A stretch of DNA of 64,000 bases, taken from positions 1-64,000 of the forward strand of contig JAEXRH010000013.1 in NCBI GenBank assembly GCA_023438065.1, in the 5' to 3' direction. The translations under genes were made by a program, and so were the position numbers. The notes beneath the pieces are model-generated. The model was not told the origin of the DNA. It did no database searches and was given only the letters and a program-made list of their open reading frames with translations. Positions 43,339 to 50,554 of the stretch are shown piece by piece (positions within the stretch are counted from its first letter, which is position 1; every line of letters starts with the position of its first letter). This DNA comes from Spirochaetota bacterium. Its GTDB lineage: Bacteria > Spirochaetota > Spirochaetia > Treponematales > Treponemataceae.

Positions 43339-44205
43339 TCAGTGACCGGATTTCTTGAGGAAGGCGACCATGGACTTCGCGGCGTGCGCCCCGTCGGACA
43401 CGGCCTTGGATACCTGCAGATACCCGCCGATGCAGTCGCCCGCGGCGAAAAGCCCGGGAAGGTTCGTCATGAAGCCTTCGTCGACCGTGATATTATCGCC
43501 CTCGAGGGTGACGCCGATCTTCGCCGCGAAATCCGTGGCCCCGGCGGTGCCGATCGCGATAAACGCGCCCGCGACGGGATAGCGGCCGCCGTCGGCGGTA
43601 ACGACTGCCTCGAGCCGTTCATCGCCCTCGAATCGCGCGACGGGAGAGGCGACCCTTCGGACGTCGACGGGGAAGGACGCGGTGACGGGCTTGCCGTCGG
43701 TGAAAAGGACGATATCCTTCGTGAACCGGGTGAGCTCGCCGAGCTCGCTCGCGGCGTAATCGCCCGTGCCGACGACGGCGATCGGCTTTCCCCGGTAGAA
43801 AAAGCCGTCGCAGGTCGCGCAAAAACTTATCCCCCTGCCCCGAAGCTCCTCGAAACCCGGCACCTTGAGCGCGTGACGGTGCTTTCCCGTCGCGATGAGC
43901 ACGGTTTTCGCGCGGTATTCGGCGAGGTTTGATTTGACGACGAACGAGTCCTCGAAGGAAAGCCCGACGATCTCCTCGGTTCGCACCGAGGCGCCGACCC
44001 GTTCCGCCTGCTTGATGCCGAGCGAGACGAGATCGGGTCCCGAAACGGACTCGGGGAACCCGTAGAAATTGTCGATTTTCTCGGCGCGCTCGAGCGCGCC
44101 GCCGTCCTTCCCGAAGGCGACGACCGAATACCCCGCCCGCGCGAGATAGATCGCCGCCGACATGGCCGCGGGCCCCTTTCCGATGATTATTGCGTCGTAT
44201 ACCAT
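43339..44205 (-). CDS. Thioredoxin-reductase-like FAD disulfide oxidoreductase
   Basis: A 288-residue flavoprotein of the low-molecular-weight thioredoxin reductase class. FAD-binding IIGKGPAAMSAA, the redox pair C129-A-T-C132, an NAD(P)-binding VVGTGDYAASELGEL and a final AAGDCIGG FAD motif are present. The NAD(P) loop GTGDYA and a shortened C-terminus differ from typical TrxB (about 310-320 residues), so the partner could be another glutaredoxin- or NrdH-like protein. There is no ribosome site; GATATT ends 6 bases before the ATG, so a leaderless start is likely. Confidence 0.88.
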   Translation of the reverse strand: MVYDAIIIGKGPAAMSAAIYLARAGYSVVAFGKDGGALERAEKIDNFYGFPESVSGPDLVSLGIKQAERVGASVRTEEIVGLSFEDSFVVKSNLAEYRAKTVLIATGKHRHALKVPGFEELRGRGISFCATCDGFFYRGKPIAVVGTGDYAASELGELTRFTKDIVLFTDGKPVTASFPVDVRRVASPVARFEGDERLEAVVTADGGRYPVAGAFIAIGTAGATDFAAKIGVTLEGDNITVDEGFMTNLPGLFAAGDCIGGYLQVSKAVSDGAHAAKSMVAFLKKSGH

Positions 44206-44211
44206 GCCTTC

Positions 44212-44217
44212 AATATC
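44212..44217 (-). promoter_or_regulatory. -10 box of the thioredoxin-reductase-like gene
   Basis: GATATT on the minus strand, with TTTACT 17 bases upstream (44235-44240) as a candidate -35, ending 6 bases before the ATG. Confidence 0.4.
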
Positions 44218-44281
44218 ATCGATTCGGGCCGGAAAGTAAAGCGTCGGCGCGATCGGGTATCGTCCCGCAACCGTATCTTCG

Positions 44282-44860
44282 TCAGTCCCGATTTTGCATC
44301 AGCACCGCGCGGGATAATTCCGTTTTCTCGCCGTACAGTTTTTTTACCGCGACGGACGCTTCGTCGAACTCGTCGCTCCGGCTGATATCCTTGATCATGA
44401 AATACTCGTCGGCGAAGGCGTAGGTGAAGGTCCCCAAATAGAGGTATTTACTGCCTTCGGGAACCTTGATCGATACGGGCATGGGAAGGAAAAGCGAAGC
44501 CCTTTCGTTCCCGAACAAATATAACTTCAAGCCGGGAAGCCGGATGACTCCGTCGGAAGGAACGTCCATGAGCATATAATAAAGATCCCCGAGCGTACCG
44601 ATGGGTTCATCATACGTTTCAGTCTTGGAGATGGGAATCTTTTTAATCTGGGAAATCTGGTGTTTCGGCGGCGGATTCTTGTCATAAGAAAAGTACCGCG
44701 CGTAAAACGCGTCATCGAGAGTCGACCCGATAGTGCACCGACCGACCAGTAAAACCTGGTTTTTCCCCGGCGCCTTCGTTTTCGCCTGGGCCGTGATCGT
44801 CGTCACCGCAAGAATCGCGAGAATGGCAACGGCAACGCAAATCTTACTTGCTCTTCGCAT
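44282..44860 (-). CDS. Secreted protein of unknown function
   Basis: A 192-residue protein with a signal peptide (about 1-25, ending near AQAKT). The mature part is beta-rich: VLLVGRCTIGS, VIRLPGLKLYLFG and VPEGSKYLYLGTFTYAF. ATG 44860 has AAGGAG 7 bases upstream and overlaps the preceding lipoprotein by 17 bases. It is the third gene of the trypsin-like protease operon; it has no lipobox and no catalytic motif. Family not recognised. Confidence 0.65.
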   Translation of the reverse strand: MRRASKICVAVAILAILAVTTITAQAKTKAPGKNQVLLVGRCTIGSTLDDAFYARYFSYDKNPPPKHQISQIKKIPISKTETYDEPIGTLGDLYYMLMDVPSDGVIRLPGLKLYLFGNERASLFLPMPVSIKVPEGSKYLYLGTFTYAFADEYFMIKDISRSDEFDEASVAVKKLYGEKTELSRAVLMQNRD

Positions 44861-45416
44861 TTTCAAGCTCCTTTACCCGTGCCATGATTACGGGCTGCCA
44901 TTCGCTACCCGCGAAGTCCTGAACCATGGATTTCAATATCTTCAGCTCGGTTTCCGGCGTGTTGTCGACCTGATTGTCGCCATCCTTGCGAATCCTTACC
45001 TCTCCGGCGAAGAACAGTCCGGGCTCTTTGGGTGCCCTGAAATCGATCGCGGTTTTCCCCTGTACCCCGGGTACATAGATGTAGATGGTTCTATTCCGGA
45101 TCGTTTCGGAATATATCAACTTGAAACTCCCGCCCGGCTCGACATCGGCAGCATACCAGTTCTTTGCGCCCCTATTCGTTACCGCGTAAACGTCCTGCGG
45201 TTTGAGAGCGGGATTCACCTGGATGAAATTCAACCTCTCGAGTTGATACGGAAACATCGGCCTGGAATCGATGAATGCTCCGTATGCCAGAACGGCTTGA
45301 GTCGGCCCCTTTTGAGAAAAATCGTTTTTCGTCACTTCAGGGGAAGGACCGGTAACGCATGAGATGAACGTTCCGGCGGTAATGGCCAGGAACGCCGCGT
45401 AGCGAATCATTTTCAT
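44844..45416 (-). CDS. Lipoprotein of unknown function
   Basis: A 190-residue protein with a short signal peptide and lipobox-like FISC (Cys20). The mature domain is beta-rich with LERLNFIQVNPAL, GGSFKLIYSETI and a C-terminal charged helix. It may share a fold with the next gene product, since both have a rhythm of V-P-G-x and Y-L/F-G motifs, but this was not aligned. ATG 45416 has AAGGAG 10-11 bases upstream. It lies 49 bases after the protease-barrel gene and overlaps the next gene. Confidence 0.7.
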   Translation of the reverse strand: MKMIRYAAFLAITAGTFISCVTGPSPEVTKNDFSQKGPTQAVLAYGAFIDSRPMFPYQLERLNFIQVNPALKPQDVYAVTNRGAKNWYAADVEPGGSFKLIYSETIRNRTIYIYVPGVQGKTAIDFRAPKEPGLFFAGEVRIRKDGDNQVDNTPETELKILKSMVQDFAGSEWQPVIMARVKELENAKSK

Positions 45417-45442
45417 GTAATCAGTTCTCCTTTTGCATATAT

Positions 45443-45452
45443 AACGATCGTT
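45443..45452. promoter_or_regulatory. AACGATCGTT palindrome upstream of the lipoprotein
   Basis: A perfect 10-base palindrome lies next to a TATATAT stretch in the gap before the lipoprotein ATG. Candidate operator or fortuitous. Confidence 0.25.
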
Positions 45453-45465
45453 CGAGCAGCGTTGA

Positions 45466-47241
45466 TCAGAGCCCGAGACCCACGGAAAGCATGATCGCGC
45501 CGTTATCCATCCGCGCGCCACCGCCGTCGCCGAGGGAGGACTCTTTTATGTTTTTATAGAGATACGAACATTGGGCGAAAAAACGCTGCGCGGAACCGAT
45601 ACCGCATAACACGCCGCCTTCAAGGGTATAGCCGGTCGCGTGCGAGAAGTCGGGGCTGAACGTCATGACCCCAATGGCGCCGCCGCCCTGAAGAAAAGGC
45701 GTCACGGAGAAATTCGGATAGACGAACGGCGCCTGGATCCTTACCTCAAACAACGCGCCGACCATCGTGACGGAAACGGTTTCCGTCACCGAGGCAAAGG
45801 TAGCGGTCCTGTCGCAATCGGCGACCGTACGCATCCCGGCGATCCCGTAGGCGAAATTCCTGTGTTGCGAAAGCAATAAATGCCCGATGAACGTATACCC
45901 GCTCGCGCCCGATGGATCGACGCCATACGACGCGAGAATGAGACTGGAATAGGGACTGTTGAACGTCAGCGGTGAACCTTCTTTCGTGCCCTCGTCCCGC
46001 TTCGCCCGCGACACCTTTTTCTTATCGTTCGTAACGGTCTCATCGACCTTTTCCGCGAACGATCGTATCCTCCAAAGTCCCTGTTCCGTCATCCAGGCGC
46101 ACGTCCACGCGGTGTCACCCGACGCGATTTCCGCGGAATATCTCCCGTCGGAAACCGGCGAAATCTGCCCAACCGACGCACGGGGCGTGCCGTCGTCACC
46201 GGTTAAATCCCGCTCAAGCCTATACGCTATCGCGTACCGCATTCCCTCTATCGGCGACAAGCCGGTGAATACGCTCATGATATCGTCCCGCACTTTCGTG
46301 GGTGCCTTACCGAGCACGTATCGTATCGACTCGGAACCGCTATCGTACACGAAATCGTAGGCTATATACTTGACGATCGCCTGATACGCGGGTTTCTTCG
46401 TCTCAATGAAACCCGCGAACGCGCCGGCGCGATCCTGCACCGTCGAACGCGGATCATCGGCGGTCGAGCGCGAGAGCGCGCGGTTGACGAACGATATAAC
46501 CGTTTTCGACGGCAATGAATAGTTCGTCGCCTGGCGATTCAACGCCTTCCAGGTATTGATGCCGATTACCCGGTATCCCCCGGTCGATTCCCTCGACGCG
46601 ACAAGAAGGGGGCCGCCGGAATTCCCCGGATCGACCTGTGCCGAATGCTGTATCAACGCCGTCTTGTCGATATCGGCCAGCTCGGCTATCCGCGCGTTCG
46701 CGTTCGTGATCGTCCCCTTTCCAAGCTGCCAAACCGGATTGCCGTTAAGTCCGGGAAACCCGGCCGACCAGATCTCCTCGCCGTCATCCCGCTCGGCCAG
46801 GTCAATCTGCAAGCCTTTTTTAAAGGGTCGAACCCCGTCGGGAAAGGCAAGCAGCGCGATATCGATGTCCTCGTCTATCGCGAGGACGGTAAGATCCTTG
46901 TAAGTGTCCGCGGTGCCGTCCCTATGCTGGAATTCGATCGAGGCATTGTTGGCTTCGGAAACCACATGACGATTGGTGATGACGTAGTTCCTGCCGTCGC
47001 CCGCCACATAGACGAAACCCGAGCCGAAACCGCCCTTCAGATATCCGTCAATGACGTCGGGGAGATTCGCGTACCCGTCGCTTCGGAGCGTATCCCGCAA
47101 TTTTTCGAGATATGCGGACGATTCCGGGCGTAAAGTCGACCGGACAATACCGACGTAGTCCCTGATTTGCGCGCCAGCCTTGATCGGCATGACGACACAA
47201 ACGCAAAAAGCGAGTGCGAACGCGAGATTGCGTGCTTTCAT
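45466..47241 (-). CDS. Secreted trypsin-like serine protease fused to a beta-barrel-like C-terminus
   Basis: A 591-residue protein. Signal peptide about 1-24. An HtrA-like chymotrypsin-fold domain spans about 65-235 with triad H92 (TNRHVV), D127 (DIDIALLAF) and S208 (GNSGGPLL). No PDZ domain follows. Instead there is a helical and beta linker (about 250-390), then a C-terminal region (about 420-591) of alternating strands ending SVGLGL, as in an outer-membrane beta-barrel. The combination would place a protease in the periplasm or on the surface, tethered to its own barrel. It heads an operon with a lipoprotein and a secreted protein and lies 65 bases after hom. Confidence 0.8.
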   Translation of the reverse strand: MKARNLAFALAFCVCVVMPIKAGAQIRDYVGIVRSTLRPESSAYLEKLRDTLRSDGYANLPDVIDGYLKGGFGSGFVYVAGDGRNYVITNRHVVSEANNASIEFQHRDGTADTYKDLTVLAIDEDIDIALLAFPDGVRPFKKGLQIDLAERDDGEEIWSAGFPGLNGNPVWQLGKGTITNANARIAELADIDKTALIQHSAQVDPGNSGGPLLVASRESTGGYRVIGINTWKALNRQATNYSLPSKTVISFVNRALSRSTADDPRSTVQDRAGAFAGFIETKKPAYQAIVKYIAYDFVYDSGSESIRYVLGKAPTKVRDDIMSVFTGLSPIEGMRYAIAYRLERDLTGDDGTPRASVGQISPVSDGRYSAEIASGDTAWTCAWMTEQGLWRIRSFAEKVDETVTNDKKKVSRAKRDEGTKEGSPLTFNSPYSSLILASYGVDPSGASGYTFIGHLLLSQHRNFAYGIAGMRTVADCDRTATFASVTETVSVTMVGALFEVRIQAPFVYPNFSVTPFLQGGGAIGVMTFSPDFSHATGYTLEGGVLCGIGSAQRFFAQCSYLYKNIKESSLGDGGGARMDNGAIMLSVGLGL

Positions 47242-47306
47242 GAATAACCTGACCTTTTACTTGAATTATGAGTGTTTTATCCTGCTCGTACGCCCTGATT
47301 TGCCCG

Positions 47307-48593
47307 TTACTCCCCGAGGCCGACCCGGATGACCGAGGCGACCTTCTGCACGCACGGAAGGCCCTCGATCTCGTTGAGGGCCGCGCGCATCTTCGCCTCG
47401 ACCACGGGATGGGTGATGATCGTGATCGACGCGCTTCCCTCGCGCGCGTCCATCTGCTGAAGGCTTTCGATGCTCACCGAGTTTTTGGCGAAGATGTTCG
47501 CGAGCGCGGCGAGCACTCCCGGCGCGTCGTCGACGACGCAACGGACGAAGAAGCTCGTCACGCAGTCGTTGATCGACATCACGGTCCGCTCGTTGAGCGC
47601 GAAATCCGTGTCGCGCTCGAAGCCGCCCCTGTCGCGGAACGCGAGGTTCATCACGTCGCCGACGACGGCGGACGCGGTCGGAAGCTCGCCCGCTCCCCTT
47701 CCATAGAGCATCGCGTCGCCGAGGCTCGAGCCCCTGACGAAAATCGCGTTAAAGACGTCGTTCACCGTCGCGAGGGGATGCGAGTTCTCGACCATGACGG
47801 GGTGCACGCGAAGCTCGATCGCGTCGTCGTGGTTGATGCCCATCGCGAGGATCTTGATCGTGTAGCCGAACTGGCGCGCCGCTACGATGTCGGCGCCCGT
47901 GATATCGGTGATCCCCTCGCGGTAGATGGCGTTGTAGTCGACGTGGCAGCGGAACGCGAGACCGGCGAGGATCGCGAGCTTGTAGGCCGCGTCGTACCCC
48001 TCGACGTCGTTCTTCGGGTTCGCCTCGGCGTATCCGAGCGCCTGCGCCTCCTTGAGGGTGTCGGCGAAATCCGCGCCCGAGGAAGTCATCTTCGAGAGGA
48101 TGTAGTTCGTCGTGCCGTTGACGATGCCGTAGATCCGCTCGATGTTGTTCGCGGAGAGGGAATTCCTGATCGCCTGGAGGACGGGGATGCCGCCGCCGAC
48201 GGCGGCCTCGTAGAGGATCGTGCAGTCATGGGCCTTGGCGATCTCGGTGAAATGCCTTCCGTGCTTGGCGATGACCTCCTTGTTTGAGGTGATCACGTTC
48301 TTTCCGGCCTCGAGCGCGGCCTCGATGAACTTTCTCGCCGGGCTTTCGCCGCCGATAACCTCGATGACGGTGTTAATGGACGAGTCGTTAAGGATGTCCT
48401 TGATGTCCACGCTCAGCATGCCCGCGGGAAGCTTCACGCCGCGATCGGTCGTCACGTCGAGGTCGACGATCTTTTTCAGCTCGACCCTGCAGGCCGCGCG
48501 CTGCTCGAGCATCTCGCGCTCGTTCAGGAGAATCTTCGCGACGCCGGTGCCCACGGTCCCGAACCCGATCATGCCAATGATAACGTCAGACAT
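47307..48593 (-). CDS. hom: Homoserine dehydrogenase with ACT domain
   Basis: A 428-residue enzyme reducing aspartate semialdehyde to homoserine for threonine and methionine synthesis. The NAD(P) site is GMIGFGTVGTGVAKIL; the catalytic core has NGTTNYIL and YAEANPKNDVEGYDAAYKLAIL (seen as YAEANPKNDVEGYDA). A C-terminal ACT domain (about 350-428) suggests feedback control, usually by threonine. Standard length for the ACT-containing form. A GAGAGG precedes ATG 48593. Confidence 0.95.
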   Translation of the reverse strand: MSDVIIGMIGFGTVGTGVAKILLNEREMLEQRAACRVELKKIVDLDVTTDRGVKLPAGMLSVDIKDILNDSSINTVIEVIGGESPARKFIEAALEAGKNVITSNKEVIAKHGRHFTEIAKAHDCTILYEAAVGGGIPVLQAIRNSLSANNIERIYGIVNGTTNYILSKMTSSGADFADTLKEAQALGYAEANPKNDVEGYDAAYKLAILAGLAFRCHVDYNAIYREGITDITGADIVAARQFGYTIKILAMGINHDDAIELRVHPVMVENSHPLATVNDVFNAIFVRGSSLGDAMLYGRGAGELPTASAVVGDVMNLAFRDRGGFERDTDFALNERTVMSINDCVTSFFVRCVVDDAPGVLAALANIFAKNSVSIESLQQMDAREGSASITIITHPVVEAKMRAALNEIEGLPCVQKVASVIRVGLGE

Positions 48594-48727
48594 ACTTACC
48601 TCTCTGATGCGATTTTCGTTTTATCCACTATACCACGTAACCGGCCTTCACGGGAACCGGAAATTCCCGCGCGGTTCGCGTACCGCTCCGGTTCCGTCCC
48701 GTGTACCGTTTTCCCGCTCGAGGGGCG

Positions 48728-48760
48728 AAAAAAAAGGCCGCCCGAAACCGGGCGGCCCTT
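48728..48760 (-). terminator. gapA terminator
   Basis: A perfect 9-bp stem (GGCCGCCCG with CGGGCGGCC, 4-base loop) followed by eight T on the minus strand. The rest of the gap 48594-48804 has no gene. Confidence 0.85.
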
Positions 48761-48804
48761 TCAACGCGATGGTTGATCAGTCGAAAGATCTTCGCGCGAA
48801 GTAA

Positions 48805-49803
48805 TTACTTCGCGACGACGCGAGCCATCTCGCAGACCTTGTTCGAGTAACCCCACTCGTTGTCGTACCAGGAAACGACCTTGACGAAGTTGGCGTCGAG
48901 GGAGATTCCGGCCTTCGCGTCGAAGATCGAGGTGCAGCTCTCGCCGCGGAAGTCGGTGGAAACCACGTCATCCTCGGTGTACTTGAGAACGCCCTTGAGC
49001 TCGCCGTCGGCGGCGGCCTTCATCGCGGCCTTGATCTCGTCCATGGTCGCGCCCTTCTCGAGCACGCAGGTGAGGTCGACGACGGAAACGTCGGAGGTCG
49101 GGACGCGGAACGCCATGCCGGTGAGCTTGCCGTTGAGCGAGGGAAGAACCTTTCCGACGGCCTTCGCGGCGCCGGTCGAGGACGGGATGATGTTCTCGAG
49201 GATACCGCGTCCACCGCGCCAGTCCTTGGCGGAGGGACCGTCAACGGTCTTCTGGGTGGCGGTAGCGGCGTGCACGGTGGTCATGAGGCCCTTGGTGATT
49301 CCGAACTTGTCGTTGAGAACCTTCGCGAGGGGCGCGAGGCAGTTGGTGGTGCAGGAGGCGTTGGAGATGATGTCCTGGCCCTTGTATTCCTTGTGGTTGA
49401 CGCCGTAGACGAACATCGGGGTGGAGTCCTTGGACGGGGCGGACATGATGACCTTCTTGGCGCCGGCGGTGATGTGCTTGCGCGCGGTCTCGTCGTCAAG
49501 GAAGAAACCGGTCGACTCGATGACGACCTCGGCTCCGACCTCGTTCCACTTGAGGTTGGCGGGATCCTTCTCGGCGGTGAGGCGGATCTTGTTGCCGTTC
49601 ACGACGAGGAAGTTACCCTCGACGGAGACGTCGCCCTTGAACTGGCCATGGACGGAGTCGTACTTGAGCATGTACGCGAGATAGGCGGGCTCAAGAAGGT
49701 CGTTGATGCCGACGATCTGAATGTCCTTGCTGAAGTTCGACACGGCAGCGCGGAAAACCATGCGGCCGATACGACCAAAACCGTTAATACCTACTTTGAT
49801 CAT
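48805..49803 (-). CDS. gapA: Glyceraldehyde-3-phosphate dehydrogenase
   Basis: A 332-residue NAD-dependent glycolytic enzyme. NAD-binding GINGFGRIGRMVFRA at the N-terminus, catalytic Cys in SNASCTTNCLAPL (about residue 150) and the phosphate-site TVHAATATQKTVDGPS are intact. TTAGGAGATC precedes ATG 49803. A strong promoter (49836-49864) and a strong terminator make it monocistronic. Confidence 0.98.
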   Translation of the reverse strand: MIKVGINGFGRIGRMVFRAAVSNFSKDIQIVGINDLLEPAYLAYMLKYDSVHGQFKGDVSVEGNFLVVNGNKIRLTAEKDPANLKWNEVGAEVVIESTGFFLDDETARKHITAGAKKVIMSAPSKDSTPMFVYGVNHKEYKGQDIISNASCTTNCLAPLAKVLNDKFGITKGLMTTVHAATATQKTVDGPSAKDWRGGRGILENIIPSSTGAAKAVGKVLPSLNGKLTGMAFRVPTSDVSVVDLTCVLEKGATMDEIKAAMKAAADGELKGVLKYTEDDVVSTDFRGESCTSIFDAKAGISLDANFVKVVSWYDNEWGYSNKVCEMARVVAK

Positions 49804-49835
49804 AAGGATCTCCTAATCGATAAAATGTTAGTTAG

Positions 49836-49864
49836 AATATAGTCATCTGAGGGTTTTCAGTCAA
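49836..49864 (-). promoter_or_regulatory. gapA promoter
   Basis: TTGACT (49859-49864), 17-base spacer and TATATT (49836-49841) on the minus strand. Confidence 0.7.
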
Positions 49865-49951
49865 TGGTACGCCGGAAAATCCTGCGGTTTGGCTGAAAAA
49901 TGTCATCTTTCGGGACGGTTTCCCGCAGACGAAAAAAAGCGGATTTTTGGG

Positions 49952-50533
49952 TCAATTTTCCCTGCTATCGATCCTGCGGCAGAGAAAGCCCGAATCCTCG
50001 AGATACTGGCGGCGGGATATGACGAGCTGGATGAGTTCCTGGTACATGTCGAAATTGACCTCGAGCGCGATCGGGAAGATGTAAAGCTCGGTTTCCTCGC
50101 AGTAGCGCTCGATGAACTCCGGGTTCGTCACGAAGCCGAGGCTGATCATGTTGCTGATGCGGTCGGCGCACTTCAAGACCTTCGCCTTGTGCGAGCCCTT
50201 CTCGATGATGCGCTTGAGGTAGTCGCTCTTGAGCTGCCCTTCCCGCTTGGTGACCTCCATGACGAGGTCGTAGACCTGACCCGACTCGGAGTCGATCTCC
50301 AGGATCTGGTTGTGGTTGAAGTCCGGGATGTCCTCGATCACGTCGTGAATGACCGAGGCCTTGAGGAGAACCGAATCGATGTAGCCGTAGTCGAGGAGAA
50401 TACCCATCGTGTCGATCTGATGGCGGAACATGTTCCCCCCCGCGTGCCGCTGCTTCCCGATCAGCGCGGTAGCGAGCTGCATGTAGGGGGCGAGGTATAT
50501 TCCTTTCAGAACGAGCATGTCCTGGATATTCAT
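49952..50533 (-). CDS. Stand-alone RelA/SpoT-type HD hydrolase
   Basis: A 193-residue protein. The HD residues are H38 (FRHQID), H63-D64 with E67-D68 (VIHDVIED) and D124 (KCADRISNM), the order found in the (p)ppGpp-hydrolase domain of SpoT and in small alarmone hydrolases such as MESH1. The synthetase, TGS and ACT domains are missing. It may hydrolyse (p)ppGpp or another 3'-pyrophosphorylated or phosphorylated nucleotide; substrate is not proven. It is the last gene of an apparent ispH-valS-HD operon, 21 bases after valS. Confidence 0.82.
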   Translation of the reverse strand: MNIQDMLVLKGIYLAPYMQLATALIGKQRHAGGNMFRHQIDTMGILLDYGYIDSVLLKASVIHDVIEDIPDFNHNQILEIDSESGQVYDLVMEVTKREGQLKSDYLKRIIEKGSHKAKVLKCADRISNMISLGFVTNPEFIERYCEETELYIFPIALEVNFDMYQELIQLVISRRQYLEDSGFLCRRIDSREN

Positions 50534-50554
50534 GTTTTTATCGCGTATCTCCCG

